DNA of 64,000 nucleotides from Bolinopsis microptera (Eukaryota; Ctenophora; Tentaculata; Lobata; Bolinopsidae), in contig NC_087077.1 of the NCBI RefSeq assembly GCF_026151205.1, forward strand, positions 744,001-808,000, written 5' to 3'. Below are positions 1 to 12,172 of this stretch, piece after piece. The notes beneath the pieces are model-generated. The model ran no database searches and was not told the origin of the DNA. It saw nothing but the letters and a program-made list of their open reading frames with translations. The translations under genes and the position numbers were made by a program. The number at the start of each line of letters is the position of its first letter. The first letter of the stretch is position 1.

Positions 1-1326
1 ATGAAAAAAATCATTCAAATTTTCAAAGGGCCATAGTTTGGGTATGCAGCAATATTTCTCTATGAAATTCCATACACTTAGGCATAGGCATAAGAATGAG
101 AGCTATGCAAAGTTTCAAAACCGTTATTCAAATACTTTTTCTAAAAAATTTCCACAAAGATGGTGTCGCGTCCGTCACAAAATTAAGCAAAAAAGTTTTT
201 TCAGAGCCACATAGTGCTATTTATATTCAAAAAACCACTGTAACATATCTCTTCTGAAGGTAAGGGAGTACCGTAGAAATTATCAGGCTTGTATCTTTTA
301 AGAAAAAAATTTTGGAAGGGGGGTCCCAACTTGTCGCGTCCATCACATTTTTTTGAAAATGCTCCAAAAAATCCTTAAACAGACTTTAAATGCATTTTTC
401 TTAAAGCTGAGACTGTCCTCAACAAAACTATGTCGTCAAATCGAAAATTGGACAGAAAATGGCCGAGTTATGTATAATTTTGTATATGCCCATATATGGG
501 CGTACGGCTCACTTTTAGCCATTTTTATCCATATTTCCATTATTTTGACTAAAACCAAGACAAATAGAAGTCAAATAAGGTTGGATTGTGTTGACTATAT
601 TGACTAGACTATCAAATAACATCATATGCAATTCAATAATTAAATTTACTGAGTTTTTGCCACTTTATTTGCTTTCAACTTTTTCAGAGGTAAAAGGCAC
701 AAAAAATGGACTTTACCCTATTTTCGCATATTTTTGAAGTAAAAATTCAATATCTTCCACATTTTAAACACTAAAGTAATGAAACTTTTAGAAGATGGTC
801 TCAACAGTATGATGCATTGAACAGTGATGAATGTTTTACCAGAGTTATAAATTTGTTCAAGTAAAGAAATAATTGATGCCCCTAGACTGATACCCTAGCA
901 TATGCCCATAATGGACAATTTTGGCTATTGCAGACCTCTTGGGGGTATTTGAGGCCTAAAAATTGGCATGAATACAGAGTAGATGTCACTGAACAAGATA
1001 AAAGTGTCAAGTGGAAGATTTGGAAAAATTGAAAAAAAACGTGTGTCCGTCACAGTCACGTCTGTCACAATTTGAAAATGGCGCCACGCAAACAAAAATT
1101 GAGCAATCTCTAAGAAAATGGCATCTCAGAAATCCCTAAACCTTCTTCTATCATTTTAATTCCAAATTAGAGACAATAGATAACTTTTTGAGATAAATTT
1201 GGGTACCATCTGAGTAGACACCCAAAAAAAGTGTCATATTTAAGTCGCGTCCGTCACAGGGGTGCTATCTCAGAAAGTAATAATAGTAGGGGTCTGAAAT
1301 TTTCACACAACCTGTAGAAAGGTTAA
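1..1326. repeat. Noncoding AT-rich 5' part of a retroelement remnant with a recurring motif
   Basis: No convincing reading frame is visible. The stretch is AT-rich and carries near-copies of GTCGCGTCCGTCACA at about 165, 333, 1045 (a shortened pair, second half at 1059) and 1243, with one more inside the following ORF at about 1413. A short inverted motif, TATGCCCATATATGGGCGTA (484-503), resembles one in the foldback element near 54072. The position directly upstream of a retroelement nuclease ORF suggests that this is the decayed or noncoding upstream part of the same element. That link is inferred. Confidence 0.4.
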
Positions 1327-2193
1327 ATGTGGACTAATAAACAGTTGGAACTGATAAATAAACAACATCTCGAGTACAAAATTCGTTTGAACTTTAAAAA
1401 ACAGCAAAATCGTGGTGTCCGTCACGGTGGAATTGCTCTACCCATTGCCAACATAGCCAAGAAATGCATTTGTGGCAAGGATAACACCTACAACCACATT
1501 CTCATTTGCAAGAAAGGAGGTTTTGTCAACAGCAGACACAACCGACTGAGAGACACCATTGCAAGCATTCTTGAAAAAATCTGTAATGAGGTTGTTGTAG
1601 AGCCCACACTCCAGCCATGCACTGGAGAAAGCCTTCGCCCTGGTACAATTCTGGATGATGGGGCAAGGCTTGACATTGCAGCTAGAGGTCTGTGGTCACC
1701 AATGGAGATGGCATTTTTTGATATCAGGGTTTTACACCCCGGAGCCAAATCCAACGCTAATCACAACACCCCAGCAAAGATGTACATGAAGCATGAGAGA
1801 GAAAAAGAAAGGAAATATGGAGACCGCTGTGTACAGATCGAAAAAGGAACCTGCAATGGCCTTGTATTCTCGACCACCGGAGGTATGGGCCCACAGGCTA
1901 CCATGTTCCTTAAACGAGTGGCAACACTTCTGGCAGCCAAGACCAGCCAGGACAAAAGCCTCATCATGGCAAATCTTAGACGTCGTTTGCGATTTGAGCT
2001 ACTCAAAACAGTTTTGATTGCAGTGAGAGGACACAGAGGACGGTATTATGAGAAAGCAATACCTGTTGATGAACTGGACCTAAATCTCGCACACACCACC
2101 AGCGATGAAGACAGGGGTGATGATGTTGATGATGAAGATGAGGAAGTTGGAGATGAGGTTGAGAATGTAGAGGAAGAGGTTTCAGAAGAGTGA
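1327..2193 (+). CDS. Retroelement C-terminal protein: zinc knuckle plus restriction-like endonuclease domain
   Basis: An intact 288-residue ORF starting at ATG 1327. A zinc-binding pattern C47-x-C49-x7-H57-x3-C61 is followed by RHN (70-72), LDIA around D116, FFDIRV around D132, then HEREKERKYG and FSTTGGMG. This order of a Cys-Cys-His-Cys knuckle followed by a PD-(D/E)XK-like core resembles the nuclease at the C-terminus of R2-type LINEs and related invertebrate elements, where it nicks target DNA for target-primed reverse transcription. The last 35 residues are almost all acidic. No reverse transcriptase lies upstream, so this is either a 5'-truncated element or a domain that survives alone. 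The family assignment is by motif only. Confidence 0.6.
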   Translation: MWTNKQLELINKQHLEYKIRLNFKKQQNRGVRHGGIALPIANIAKKCICGKDNTYNHILICKKGGFVNSRHNRLRDTIASILEKICNEVVVEPTLQPCTGESLRPGTILDDGARLDIAARGLWSPMEMAFFDIRVLHPGAKSNANHNTPAKMYMKHEREKERKYGDRCVQIEKGTCNGLVFSTTGGMGPQATMFLKRVATLLAAKTSQDKSLIMANLRRRLRFELLKTVLIAVRGHRGRYYEKAIPVDELDLNLAHTTSDEDRGDDVDDEDEEVGDEVENVEEEVSEE

Positions 2194-3042
2194 GCTGAAA
2201 AGAAGACAAGTTTCTATTCTAATTTACTGATTATTATATTTATTGAAATAAACATACAATATCCATTACTCCAGGAGTGATGACAGGATATATAAAAAAA
2301 ATTATGTCAGTAACATTGTTAAATAATTTATGTATAATGTCGTATGAAAATGGATTAGGTCAAATTAATTTAGCTATTTGTTAGTTTCTTTACCTACATT
2401 GCACATGTGAGAAGCTCGAAAAGCAAAAAGTGCGCCGCGCATAAGGATAGGGGCGCATGGACCATGCATGGTTGACCATTGTTAATGATCTGGCCCGGCG
2501 CGCGCTACTTCGTAGCTCGTGCCATCGGAAGAAAGCGGCGCGCGCTACTTCGAAGAAATTTAGATGAGTAACATCCGTCAACATGCATGGTAAAACTTTT
2601 ATATCACAAACTCAAAACTGCCTCTTATACACTGTACTACACAACATGAACAACTGTCAAACAGTTTACAGATTCACTTTTATATATTAGTACCTGGCAC
2701 ACCAATTGTTAATTTCGATGTGCGGTGATCTTTTCAAGATTCTTGCATATGTTTATATTCGTATTCATATAAAAAGCGATTTATTTATTATATTCGTAAT
2801 TGTGTATGTTTGTATTTTACTTTAAGAAGTACAATTACAAATTATTTTTTTATTAAATACTTTTCAAAATTTACAGAGTACAGCAATTACAACGTATGAA
2901 ATAAACTGTAAAATCTGACGGGAGACCAAACACGGTACTGCACAGTAAAACGTGCCCGCAATTACATGGCCCCGATATGATTTTTTAAAGTGTGAAACAA
3001 AATTGTGATAAAATAAATGTGTGGTGAAGAATGTGAAACAGT
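2194..3042. other. Noncoding spacer with a small GC-rich island
   Basis: AATAAA-like signals just after 2194 could end the upstream transcript. The motif GGCGCGCGCTACTTCG occurs twice around 2490-2550 in a GC-rich patch that contrasts with the AT-rich surroundings. No gene is recognised. Confidence 0.4.
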
Positions 3043-3954
3043 TCAAATTTCTTCAGACGAGGCTGATACACTGTTCTTATCAGAGCTGACAATCTTATTG
3101 TTCCTTATGAAATGAACTCTGTTAGGCTCTGCTTTCCTCTTCTCTTTCAATTCCTCCCAGAGCTTCTTGTAAGCTCTCCTTTCTTCCACTGATCTGTCTG
3201 GGCAAATGTAGATACTTTTATAGCCCTCTTTTGTGCGTAGTAGTTTCGCTTTTCGCAGCACCTGAGTAACCATATCAGAGCTATTTAGAGATAGTTTAGT
3301 AGGTCGTATTAATGTGCCGGCTCTCTTCAAACCAACTCTACAACAGTCACGAAATGAAGGTTTCTCGTTTATCTCACCAAGAACTTCAGCAACTTTGTTT
3401 TCTAACTTCTCGCCGTCGGATTCACTTATTCCGTAGATTACGACGTTTCTGCTTCTTTCATCCTTTTCAGCTATTGTCTTAACTGCAGTACAGATCTTCT
3501 TTGGCGTAAGAGCAGCAGCACAAGTCTTCTTCAGGGCAGAAGAATATGATTTCATCTCTGTCTGCACAGTTGTTTGGACAGACTTGAGTTCTTCGTCCTT
3601 CTTTTCAATGAGCTGCTTCTGCAAATCAATGACAGTTTTCTGCTCCGCGATTAATGAAATGTTCTGTTTATCTACTCTCTCCGCAGCCATTTGCAAATGA
3701 GGAGCTGCATAACGATTCAAAATGAAACAAACAGTTTGCAGCCAATCACACAGTTTTTCTTTCGAAACTGATCGCTTGTTCAGGTTTTTCAATACTAGAT
3801 CTCCGTATTCCTTAACATCCAGTTCATGGCACATTTCATTGAAAACACTGTTTGTAGCTCTCGCTACCTGATCTGCATGTCTGGCACTAAACAGATCATC
3901 ATTATCGGGGTCATCGACCAAATGCTTCGTATGTTCATGGTATGAGTACTGCAT
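3043..3954 (-). CDS. LINE ORF1-like protein (coiled coil plus RRM-like domain)
   Basis: An uninterrupted 303-residue ORF read from ATG at 3954 to a stop at 3043. The N-terminal third is acidic and helical, residues of about 100-140 look like a coiled coil rich in Lys, Glu and Gln, and the segment RSRNVVIYGISE starts an RRM-like fold ending in FIRNNKIVS. Many invertebrate non-LTR retrotransposons encode such an ORF1, an RNA-binding chaperone that packages the element RNA. No ORF2 (endonuclease/reverse transcriptase) follows on the minus strand, so the rest of the element is missing. It could be a decaying copy whose ORF1 happens to be open, or an exapted gene. Its function here is unknown. Confidence 0.6.
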   Translation of the reverse strand: MQYSYHEHTKHLVDDPDNDDLFSARHADQVARATNSVFNEMCHELDVKEYGDLVLKNLNKRSVSKEKLCDWLQTVCFILNRYAAPHLQMAAERVDKQNISLIAEQKTVIDLQKQLIEKKDEELKSVQTTVQTEMKSYSSALKKTCAAALTPKKICTAVKTIAEKDERSRNVVIYGISESDGEKLENKVAEVLGEINEKPSFRDCCRVGLKRAGTLIRPTKLSLNSSDMVTQVLRKAKLLRTKEGYKSIYICPDRSVEERRAYKKLWEELKEKRKAEPNRVHFIRNNKIVSSDKNSVSASSEEI

Positions 3955-6922
3955 CGTGTATATTCCAATGTACAGTTCTTGTATACAGGCTACAAAACGA
4001 TCACACTAAAAGACAAGCACTTCTTATCGCAAGTTACAACAGCTGATAACAGAGCTCGCTATTTGCAACCAAATGTAAAACGACTACACACATAATAATA
4101 TAATACAAATAACAATGTAAATGTTTCTGAAAACCTTCGTTATAATAAATAACTGCAACAGCTGGTATAATTGAAAGTATGCGGAAATGATCTGGGACTT
4201 AAACATTAATGATTAAAATGAAAGTAAAATGTGAAGACCTCAAGCTTAGCCGTTTTATTATAAGTTATTTGGCAGAGAAAAAGCCTGGCCCAATCTTATG
4301 AAGAATTCCCGTACTGCATAGTGCATTTTATTAGTTTATTTTATGTTCAAGTTTAAGCGTATAAAATATATTAGTATACAGTTGTCCTTGGAACTAATTG
4401 AATTAAAGTATATGAAGTCCACCATCAGCATTTCCTGATTCAAAAACAGTTTAAATTCAGAAGAAATCATCCTTTAATGAATATCTAAAAATTAGTCTGT
4501 GTTACTGGGCCAATTATCGATTTACCTGGGGACCACAGGCTTTATGTGCATACATTTATATATTGATTGTAGATCTGGCAGAATTACAGACTAGACTGGG
4601 TGCCGCCCATGCAGTAATTATCAATATAATATAATTATATCATCCGATGAATTGATTATGCCTAAGTATACCGTGATAAATTTGTCATCCATTTTATGGT
4701 GTTTAATAGGCCATGGGTGATGGGGCCCAGAAGACTGAACTAACACAAGTGTTCTGCTGAGACTAATAAGGTATTCCGATGTTTTTACAACCGTCTTTTA
4801 TGAATAGCTAATTCGTAAATCGAAATATTTGCAGAACTTAGCAGGCTATCTAACTGAATGTCTTTTGGCACGGCAGGTCTCTCCTTACCTTCGTTTAATT
4901 ATGGTGGGATACATTTTGCGGTTTTTCGGAAAATCTGCCATATTTCTGCCAATATTTTTACCCATCACAATATTGCCCGCCATAAATATACGAACTAAGG
5001 TACTATATAATAAACCCTCGATTACAACGTTTTTCCTTCAAAGACACCTCCATTAATAAGCTAAATTATTAAACAAATATATATCCTATCATGACAGGAT
5101 TGATTGTTCATGATTACGATTTAAATTTTAATTTGACAATGAAAATCTTCAAATAACTGGCCACAATGAGCATTTTATAAACAGTAAACAGCAGAAATAC
5201 ATAAACTTTTACTCCTCTTACAAATTTATACCCTGTGAAAATGTTATAGAACAAAATACTTGACTTAATCAGTCACTTGACGTTTCAAAACGAAACGGAG
5301 GTTAACGATGCAGTTAACAAATGCCACAGCTCTTAATGGTCACTGAAACAAATTATTTCAAAATACGAATTTAAACAGTCCATATCGAATCTGCTTTTCT
5401 GTGATCTAAACAGCTCAGAAAGAAATTACTTAAACTATTTGCATGATATTCCAACAATATCTTAATATATAGAGATGTTCGTTGTCGAATAAACATAGGC
5501 CAATATCACTTAACTACACCTCAATTCCTTCAATTCTCATAGTAGCAAAATAGAAATTTATCACGGACCCTATCTTATAAACGGATTAATCTTTCGCTTA
5601 AGACTTTTTCCTCAATTTCAACGCAAGTACTTGAAACCATGCTCAGCTGCTAGGTCATCCATGTACCTTCCACTGTTACATAGTCTGATGATGCGTTTAG
5701 CTTCCAGCACTATTGGATCAGGCTTGGCACTGTCAGATAGTTAGCTATTTCTATTAGTACTTACTAGCGCCAGCTATGGTTGTGTAGCACAACGTGATCA
5801 ATTGTTAATCTCAATCATACAACAAAAGAAAAACCTTATTAAGTCCTCACTCCTCAGCTCAGCCAAGGGATCGACATGATTTGAATGCTAGTTATTCTAT
5901 CTAAAGCCCATTTCTCAATAAAGATATTCCCAAGATCAACTTATTTCAATTAACTTCAATCCCAAATTATTCTTTTGAAATGATTTTCTGAGGATTGCTT
6001 TTAAACTGGGCAAGCATAATATGAAACTATGCACTTTACTTTACTTTATCTAGACGTTCTGTGACAGTTGATATAGTTCACTCATATCTTTTAGTTAGTG
6101 TGTCAATTTCATATCAAAACTCCCTAACACTCAACAGTGCTGATGCCCATGCTTAATATACCTCCTGTCAGGTGTAGCCTAATCTATTGTATTGAACCTG
6201 CCACAATATGGCCTTGGTACAAAGCCTTAATAAGAGCTCGTAAGGCACTGACACCAAAACTGACAGTTCACCTATGTTCAATACTAGTGCATTTTGCGAA
6301 GCTGAAGCCCTATGTTTGCAAGCAATGGTGTGGCCCCCTCCCTGGTGAAGACTGATAAATAAATGGCTCAAGGCACTACCTTGACTGGCCTGGTTCTGGA
6401 AGGGAAACGTTAGGCAAAGCTGGTCGCCTCATCTCAAGGCAATATCCTGAGCAATGCTTAATAATAGTCACCCCATACTCCCTTATTCGTCCAGACACAC
6501 ATATTTGTGATAATTTTTGTATCTGCTCAGTTTAAATAGCATCAACCGTTCCCAATAAAAGTGAAAACTGTAAAATCAATCTGTACTTAAGTCCTTGTCA
6601 GAAGTCTTGTTGATCAAATAGAGATTGAACCCACACGGTTTTTGGTATGTTTCTGACTTGTTTTTTATTTTTGGGTCAAGAATGAAATTGGACATAATTA
6701 TTTAGAAAAGTGTTTTTTCTAATGTTTTACGTACTATATCTGGAGACAGGTGTTCACTGTTCTTCAACACATGGGCTGACTTGGGTATGTTTGACATTTT
6801 TTCCAAAGGGGGAGAAAATGTTAGGCGGGTATTGAATACTTTTGGGATTTTGGGATTTACAAAATTTCCTGTACTTCTTTTATATCAGTCATTCTGACAG
6901 CAACACTCCTAAGTAGTCAGCA
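3955..6922. other. Noncoding, AT-rich, no gene recognised
   Basis: Short open frames here (for example 4829-5056 and 6137-6371) show no family resemblance and no supporting splice structure. I see no RNA gene or tandem array. Confidence 0.4.
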
Positions 6923-7155
6923 AATTACAGGAAGCCGAAGGATCTTGCAAGGTCAGCGATAGTTAGGTAAGTGTGTGCCAGGCAGCTGCAGATTGACCTC
7001 TGCTCAAGGCCTTTCTTGTATCTACATGAATATTATATAGCTCCTCATTTAACTCTCAATTACAGTTTCCCGATCATTTGGCTGAGTGGACTGCACAGAC
7101 ACAATGGAGCCTTTACCTTATCCGAGGGACTGATAGTACAAGGTGGGGCCTTGTA
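6923..7155. repeat. Diverged SINE-like repeat copy
   Basis: This copy shares AATTACAGGAAGCCGAAGGA and, further on, AGCTCCTCATTTAAC, CCCGAT and GGCTGAGT with the repeat at 57808-58096, in the same order and similar spacing. That copy ends in a tRNA-like head. Here the head is not recognisable. It is probably an old member of the same dispersed family. Confidence 0.5.
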
Positions 7156-10100
7156 CTACCAATCAATTGTTTTATTTCTTGAAGTTATGTAAGCTGCCAC
7201 CACCAACTCCTTCTTTACCACCAATATAAATCAGATGGCTTCAGTAGCGATGACAGTCCATTTTTCCTAACAGTTGCTTCTTTGGAAATAATTCCATTGC
7301 TTGGTTTTAAATATAAATTTGTTCTCAACTATATTATCAGAATAAGGACATTTTTCAAATTTGTTCTGGTGGAAGTTCTATTTTCTTGCAATATTTGTGT
7401 TTGTTTTCATTAGCCTTGGTTTCATAACAATCTCTCATGACTACTATATTATTACTACATATTTTATCTTCTGTTCTGTTATCACTCGATTAACTCATAA
7501 TAATTTATAGAAAGGAATGATTACTCAAGAATGGACAACGTAAGTATCCTTATTTAAATCCTAGTGTATACTAACTTTTAGATATGAAGTTTTGATAGCA
7601 TTGTTGTCACCTTGACTTACTTCGTCTTTTGTGGCCTTCCCAAGATGAGGTGTTACAAAAAAGATGATACACTGCCTTAATTTTCTGCCATTGATAATGA
7701 TTGCAATTTGCAACAAACCTTTTGCTCTTCGCACGCTAGAGATAATTACAAAATTATGATCAATTAAATAGTCAAAATTAACGAATAATCAACCTCTCAC
7801 CTGAACAATGGAGTCAATAATTGCCTAACGAGTCAAGTACTTCGTTTTTACAGCTATCAAAACTTCTTTCTAGCAATATAATTTGATTACTCATTCACAT
7901 ATTTATAACTTTGATATCTACTGTAAACTTTAATAAATTCATCGCACTAATTTTGTTATATTGCGCACTTTTCTTAATTTTACCTATCAGTAACTGTTGT
8001 CAATAACTACGCTAATATTCATAGAATTGTTATCGGGAAATGATATATTCCTGAAATATATTCCATGATGTCGTCATTGATAAATACAATGCGATAGACA
8101 GTAACAATCTAATGAGACACATACCAACATCTTTGAAATTTGATTTTGAAATCAATTTTATTGATCAAGATTTAAATAGAAAGTAAGATCCAAACAAGAT
8201 TAAAATATGATTGGAATATGTGAGAAATAGGATTCAAATATGCAACTAGAAATATGATTCAAAGTTACATTCCATTTCCAAGAAACCCGAGCTGACTCGT
8301 AAAATATGTGCTCCCTTTATAGTGTAATTACCCCGTGTCCAAATGACCTGGAATTGAATTTCTTGAACTTATATACTTTGCGTGTCGTCTCGTTTTGTCG
8401 CTGTGTGTTTTCAAGTCCACACCCTGAGTGTACAGAAAGAATCTCAAGTTGGCCAAGTGCTTTGGCAGTCTTTTTAGGTATGGATCTCAATTTGAGTTAC
8501 GTAACATTATTTTTAAAATTAACTTATAAAGTATTGTGGAAACCCGACAGTTACTGTTATATGACTGGACTAATTCATACTTCGTTTTCTAGAACTATCC
8601 GGTAAGTCGCGGACCTTTAGTCGGGTGAAGTTGTTCGTTTTAGTCCAGCTGCAACGTCAGAAGGATTCTGAAGAATTCTGCCAGAGTAGTTACAATATTC
8701 AACCGGAATGTAACATTGCTGTGTAGCATTCCTGTTACTCGAGTACTAGGCTGCTTTGTAACAAGAACAAGCCGAGTTGAAAGTTTCAAGTACGCATGTT
8801 TCTGTAGTACAAATAAGTTCTCTAGAACAACTAAGTTTTTTATTAAAAAACGCAAAGGAGCCAACAAAATATGTAAGGTTTAAAAAGTTTAAAAAGTACC
8901 ACACAACATTAAATCTTGTGAGCTGTCCATTTTCACCTATAAATAATAAATATGTATCTTTGGACAGTATTATCTTAGTATCAAAATATAATAAAAGATA
9001 CAAAAGTACCATAATATCATACAACAAATATTCAATTACCCACATTTCAATAAGTTTGAACTTTTGCGTACTAATCCTCCACCCGAAGTAGCTATGGATC
9101 CTGAATTGACAGTGGAGAACAGATACTATCTGCGTTCCCACCACGGTCACGGTCTTTGCCAACTCCAGTAAGTCTTGTTAGACATGTTGCAGCGCTGAAA
9201 AGTTCATTAAAGCACTAACGTAGGGGTTAAAATAGCAGTCCCGTGTACACACCAATCAGAACATCCTAATCTCATATTTCTTTGATCAGAAAGCGTTCTC
9301 AAATATTGCGGTGGGACTTCTATTTTGGCCCCTACATTGCATTTAGCTTGCTGCAGTTTCTAAGGCCACAGTACAGTACATGGTACATCATTACTTGAGC
9401 TTGGGTCGAGATTTATGATATTTGATATCACGCTTCAACGCTCACTTCAAGGTAGGGGTCAAGACATCATTCCGAGTAACTACCATGCAATATAAGCTTC
9501 ATTGCGGCTGTCATTTGAAATGAGTGGAACTTTAAACGAGAAATAATGGTAGTTTGAAGTATTGAGCTGCTATATTGGCCGCATGATAATCGTAAGCTAT
9601 GCTGATATAACAATACGACAACGAAGCTCAGTGAGCATTTTTGCTGTAAGGTTGCTGAAAATTGGTATTTGATGAATGTTAAACAAGCTTTCATGGCTTG
9701 CTGGTATTACACGAGTTTTAAATTATTGCAATTTTGATCACCGCATTGTATAACAAAATCTCATCGAGTATGTCACCAAATCTAGGCTTTACGTATATTC
9801 GATTCACGTAAATTCGATTACCGACTTTTATTTTAGTATGGGGTTTGCTAGATTGTCTCATCCTCGTAACCTAACAGCTGTCTAAACGATGAGTATCAGT
9901 AAACCTCCGCTACTGAGCAGCTACTGCAGGATCTCTAACCAGCCAATCAGAGATCAGTTTACCCGTCACGTGACCCAAACTAGCCAATAAGCGATCTTTA
10001 TTCTGACCGATTTTCTGCAGCTAGCATTGTGTACCTGTGCAGGATCTATTGACCAACCCAGAAATACGTCACAATATAACCGATATTATACACTGAAGAG

Positions 10101-11826
10101 CATGTGCCTTTGTGTACAATTAGGGTGGGGTCAGCTCCATATCTTTACTTCTCAAGACACGACATCGTGTATACACAAATTACATCTCCTGGGCATGTCA
10201 ACAACACTACGTTATTGTATAATATAGCGGATGATAGCTAGCAGACATGATGGTCTAGACAGCCACACCTTCTAACAAGGGCTCCTTAAAACAAGGGCTC
10301 CTTAAAACAAGGAGTTTATTGTGTGGTAATTGTAGAAACAAAGCACCTGAGACTTGTTGAGTTGAGAGTCACTTAGCTAGTTGTTATATTCCTGGATTAT
10401 GGTGGGAAATGGGCCGTTTTTTTCGAGTGAGAACTGCAATTGAGGGTAGAGCTATTTATGTGGTGAGAAGTAATGGTGTGATGGATGTTGGCGCCTCCAG
10501 GAGCGGAGGATCTTGGCATTCTGTCCAATAGTTGGAATTACTGTAGAAAATAATATTCTATAACACTCTAACACCACCACATGACAACCGCACAACCACT
10601 TGTCATTCTTAGATCATTTCCTAATACTTAACTATACATTGTAATGTATAGCACTGTGTATAGTAGTGTATATAATATGATCTGAGGAGTGTATTCAGCA
10701 CTTAAATGTGATGTATCACATACATCACGTACATGCTCGTATTACAGAATGTGCAAGCATCTGTGTGTAACAATCACTACGTTTAATGGTCCAGGATGTA
10801 ACACTTTTCCGCAGACTCTTCGCCAGAATAACCTGAGTAGTATGTAACAGTATGTAACAGTATGTAGTATGTAAGTATGTAGTATGTAAAGAAGAGCTTT
10901 GTCAGTTACAGTAACTATGAGCTGCTAAAGACGAGTATTGTTAAGTATTTGCAATAAGTATTTGTAATTTTGATTAGTTACTGTAACAAATCAGTCCGGA
11001 TCAGTCCGATTTGAAGCGTGTCTCCTCCTCTGTTTCTCTCTGTTCCTCTCTTCTTCTCCTTCTACGGGCATGTATTTGATCGGGGGAATGTTGACGTAAC
11101 CTCTAGAATTTCAATTAACAAATAATCAGAGTGTTTATACCTTCTGGGCTGTAAATGACAGCAAGTTCATTGCCAGACAGGCATTCTATCGACAAATTGA
11201 ACCGGAAATTATAGATTATGTCATTCTGCCCAATAATTTAGCTGATTAAAGTATAATTTCCGAGTCTAAATTAAGTATTTGTAGATAGCAAGTCTCGGGT
11301 GATGATAAACCTTAAAAGTCGGAATTTTCTTGTTTTCCGGTAATAAAATTCTGAATAACAAGACTTTGACCCCGATTTTCTTGCTCCTTTCATGGGCCAA
11401 AGTTCAAGATAAAATATTTAGAATTCCAAGTACCAGCCCGCACATTACACAATCAAGTACATACCAATTAAAGTTAGTACTTATCTTTTGAAGATAGGCA
11501 TATTCCGAGAGTATTCCTCTAGCATATGGTGGCCGCTAACCTAGTATTCAGTGTACTGAGCCAGACTCACCGACGCAACAACTTTACAGCAAATGTGTAG
11601 GCACAATTTTATAATTTCTGTGTTACATGTACATCTAGCGTATAACAGCTGCTTTGAACGCAATTATATATAATACTCTGTGATGGATGTGCATTATATT
11701 ATAATAATATCCACTCTCAGATACCGTCCTGAATGACCTGCAATTAAAAATGATTTCATGTGATTATAACAATTAAAACTCCCTACACTTTAAACTCCCA
11801 ACTTGTGATACTACAGCACTGTTAAA
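7156..11826. other. Noncoding, no gene recognised; two very short repeats
   Basis: Small local duplications: AACAAGGGCTCCTTAAA around 10275-10312 and AGTATGTAACAGTATGTA around 10838-10890. Open frames such as 8306-8605 and 8746-9162 have no recognisable domain. Unrecognised exons cannot be excluded. Confidence 0.35.
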
Positions 11827-12172
11827 ACACACACACAGTACACACACACACAGAACATTACACACTGCACACACACAGTACATTACACACACACAGAACA
11901 TTACACACACAGAACATTACACACTGCACACACACAGTACATTACACACACAGTACATTACACACACAGTACATTACACACACAGTACATTACACACACA
12001 GTACATTACACACACAGTACATTACACACACAGTACATTACACACACAGTACATTACACACACAGTACATTACACACACAGTACATTACACACACACAGT
12101 ACATTACACACACAGTACATTACACACACAGTACATTACACACACAGTACATTACACAGTTACACACACACT
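11827..12172. repeat. 16-bp AC-rich minisatellite
   Basis: Tandem units of ACACACAGTACATTAC. The array is irregular at the left end, with extra CA dinucleotides, and regular from about 11930. It has the appearance of a CA microsatellite that grew into a longer unit. Confidence 0.9.

Noticed and set aside
8306-9162. Overlapping 75-138 codon ORFs on both strands
   Set aside because: No recognised domain, no splice or promoter support, and mutually overlapping frames.
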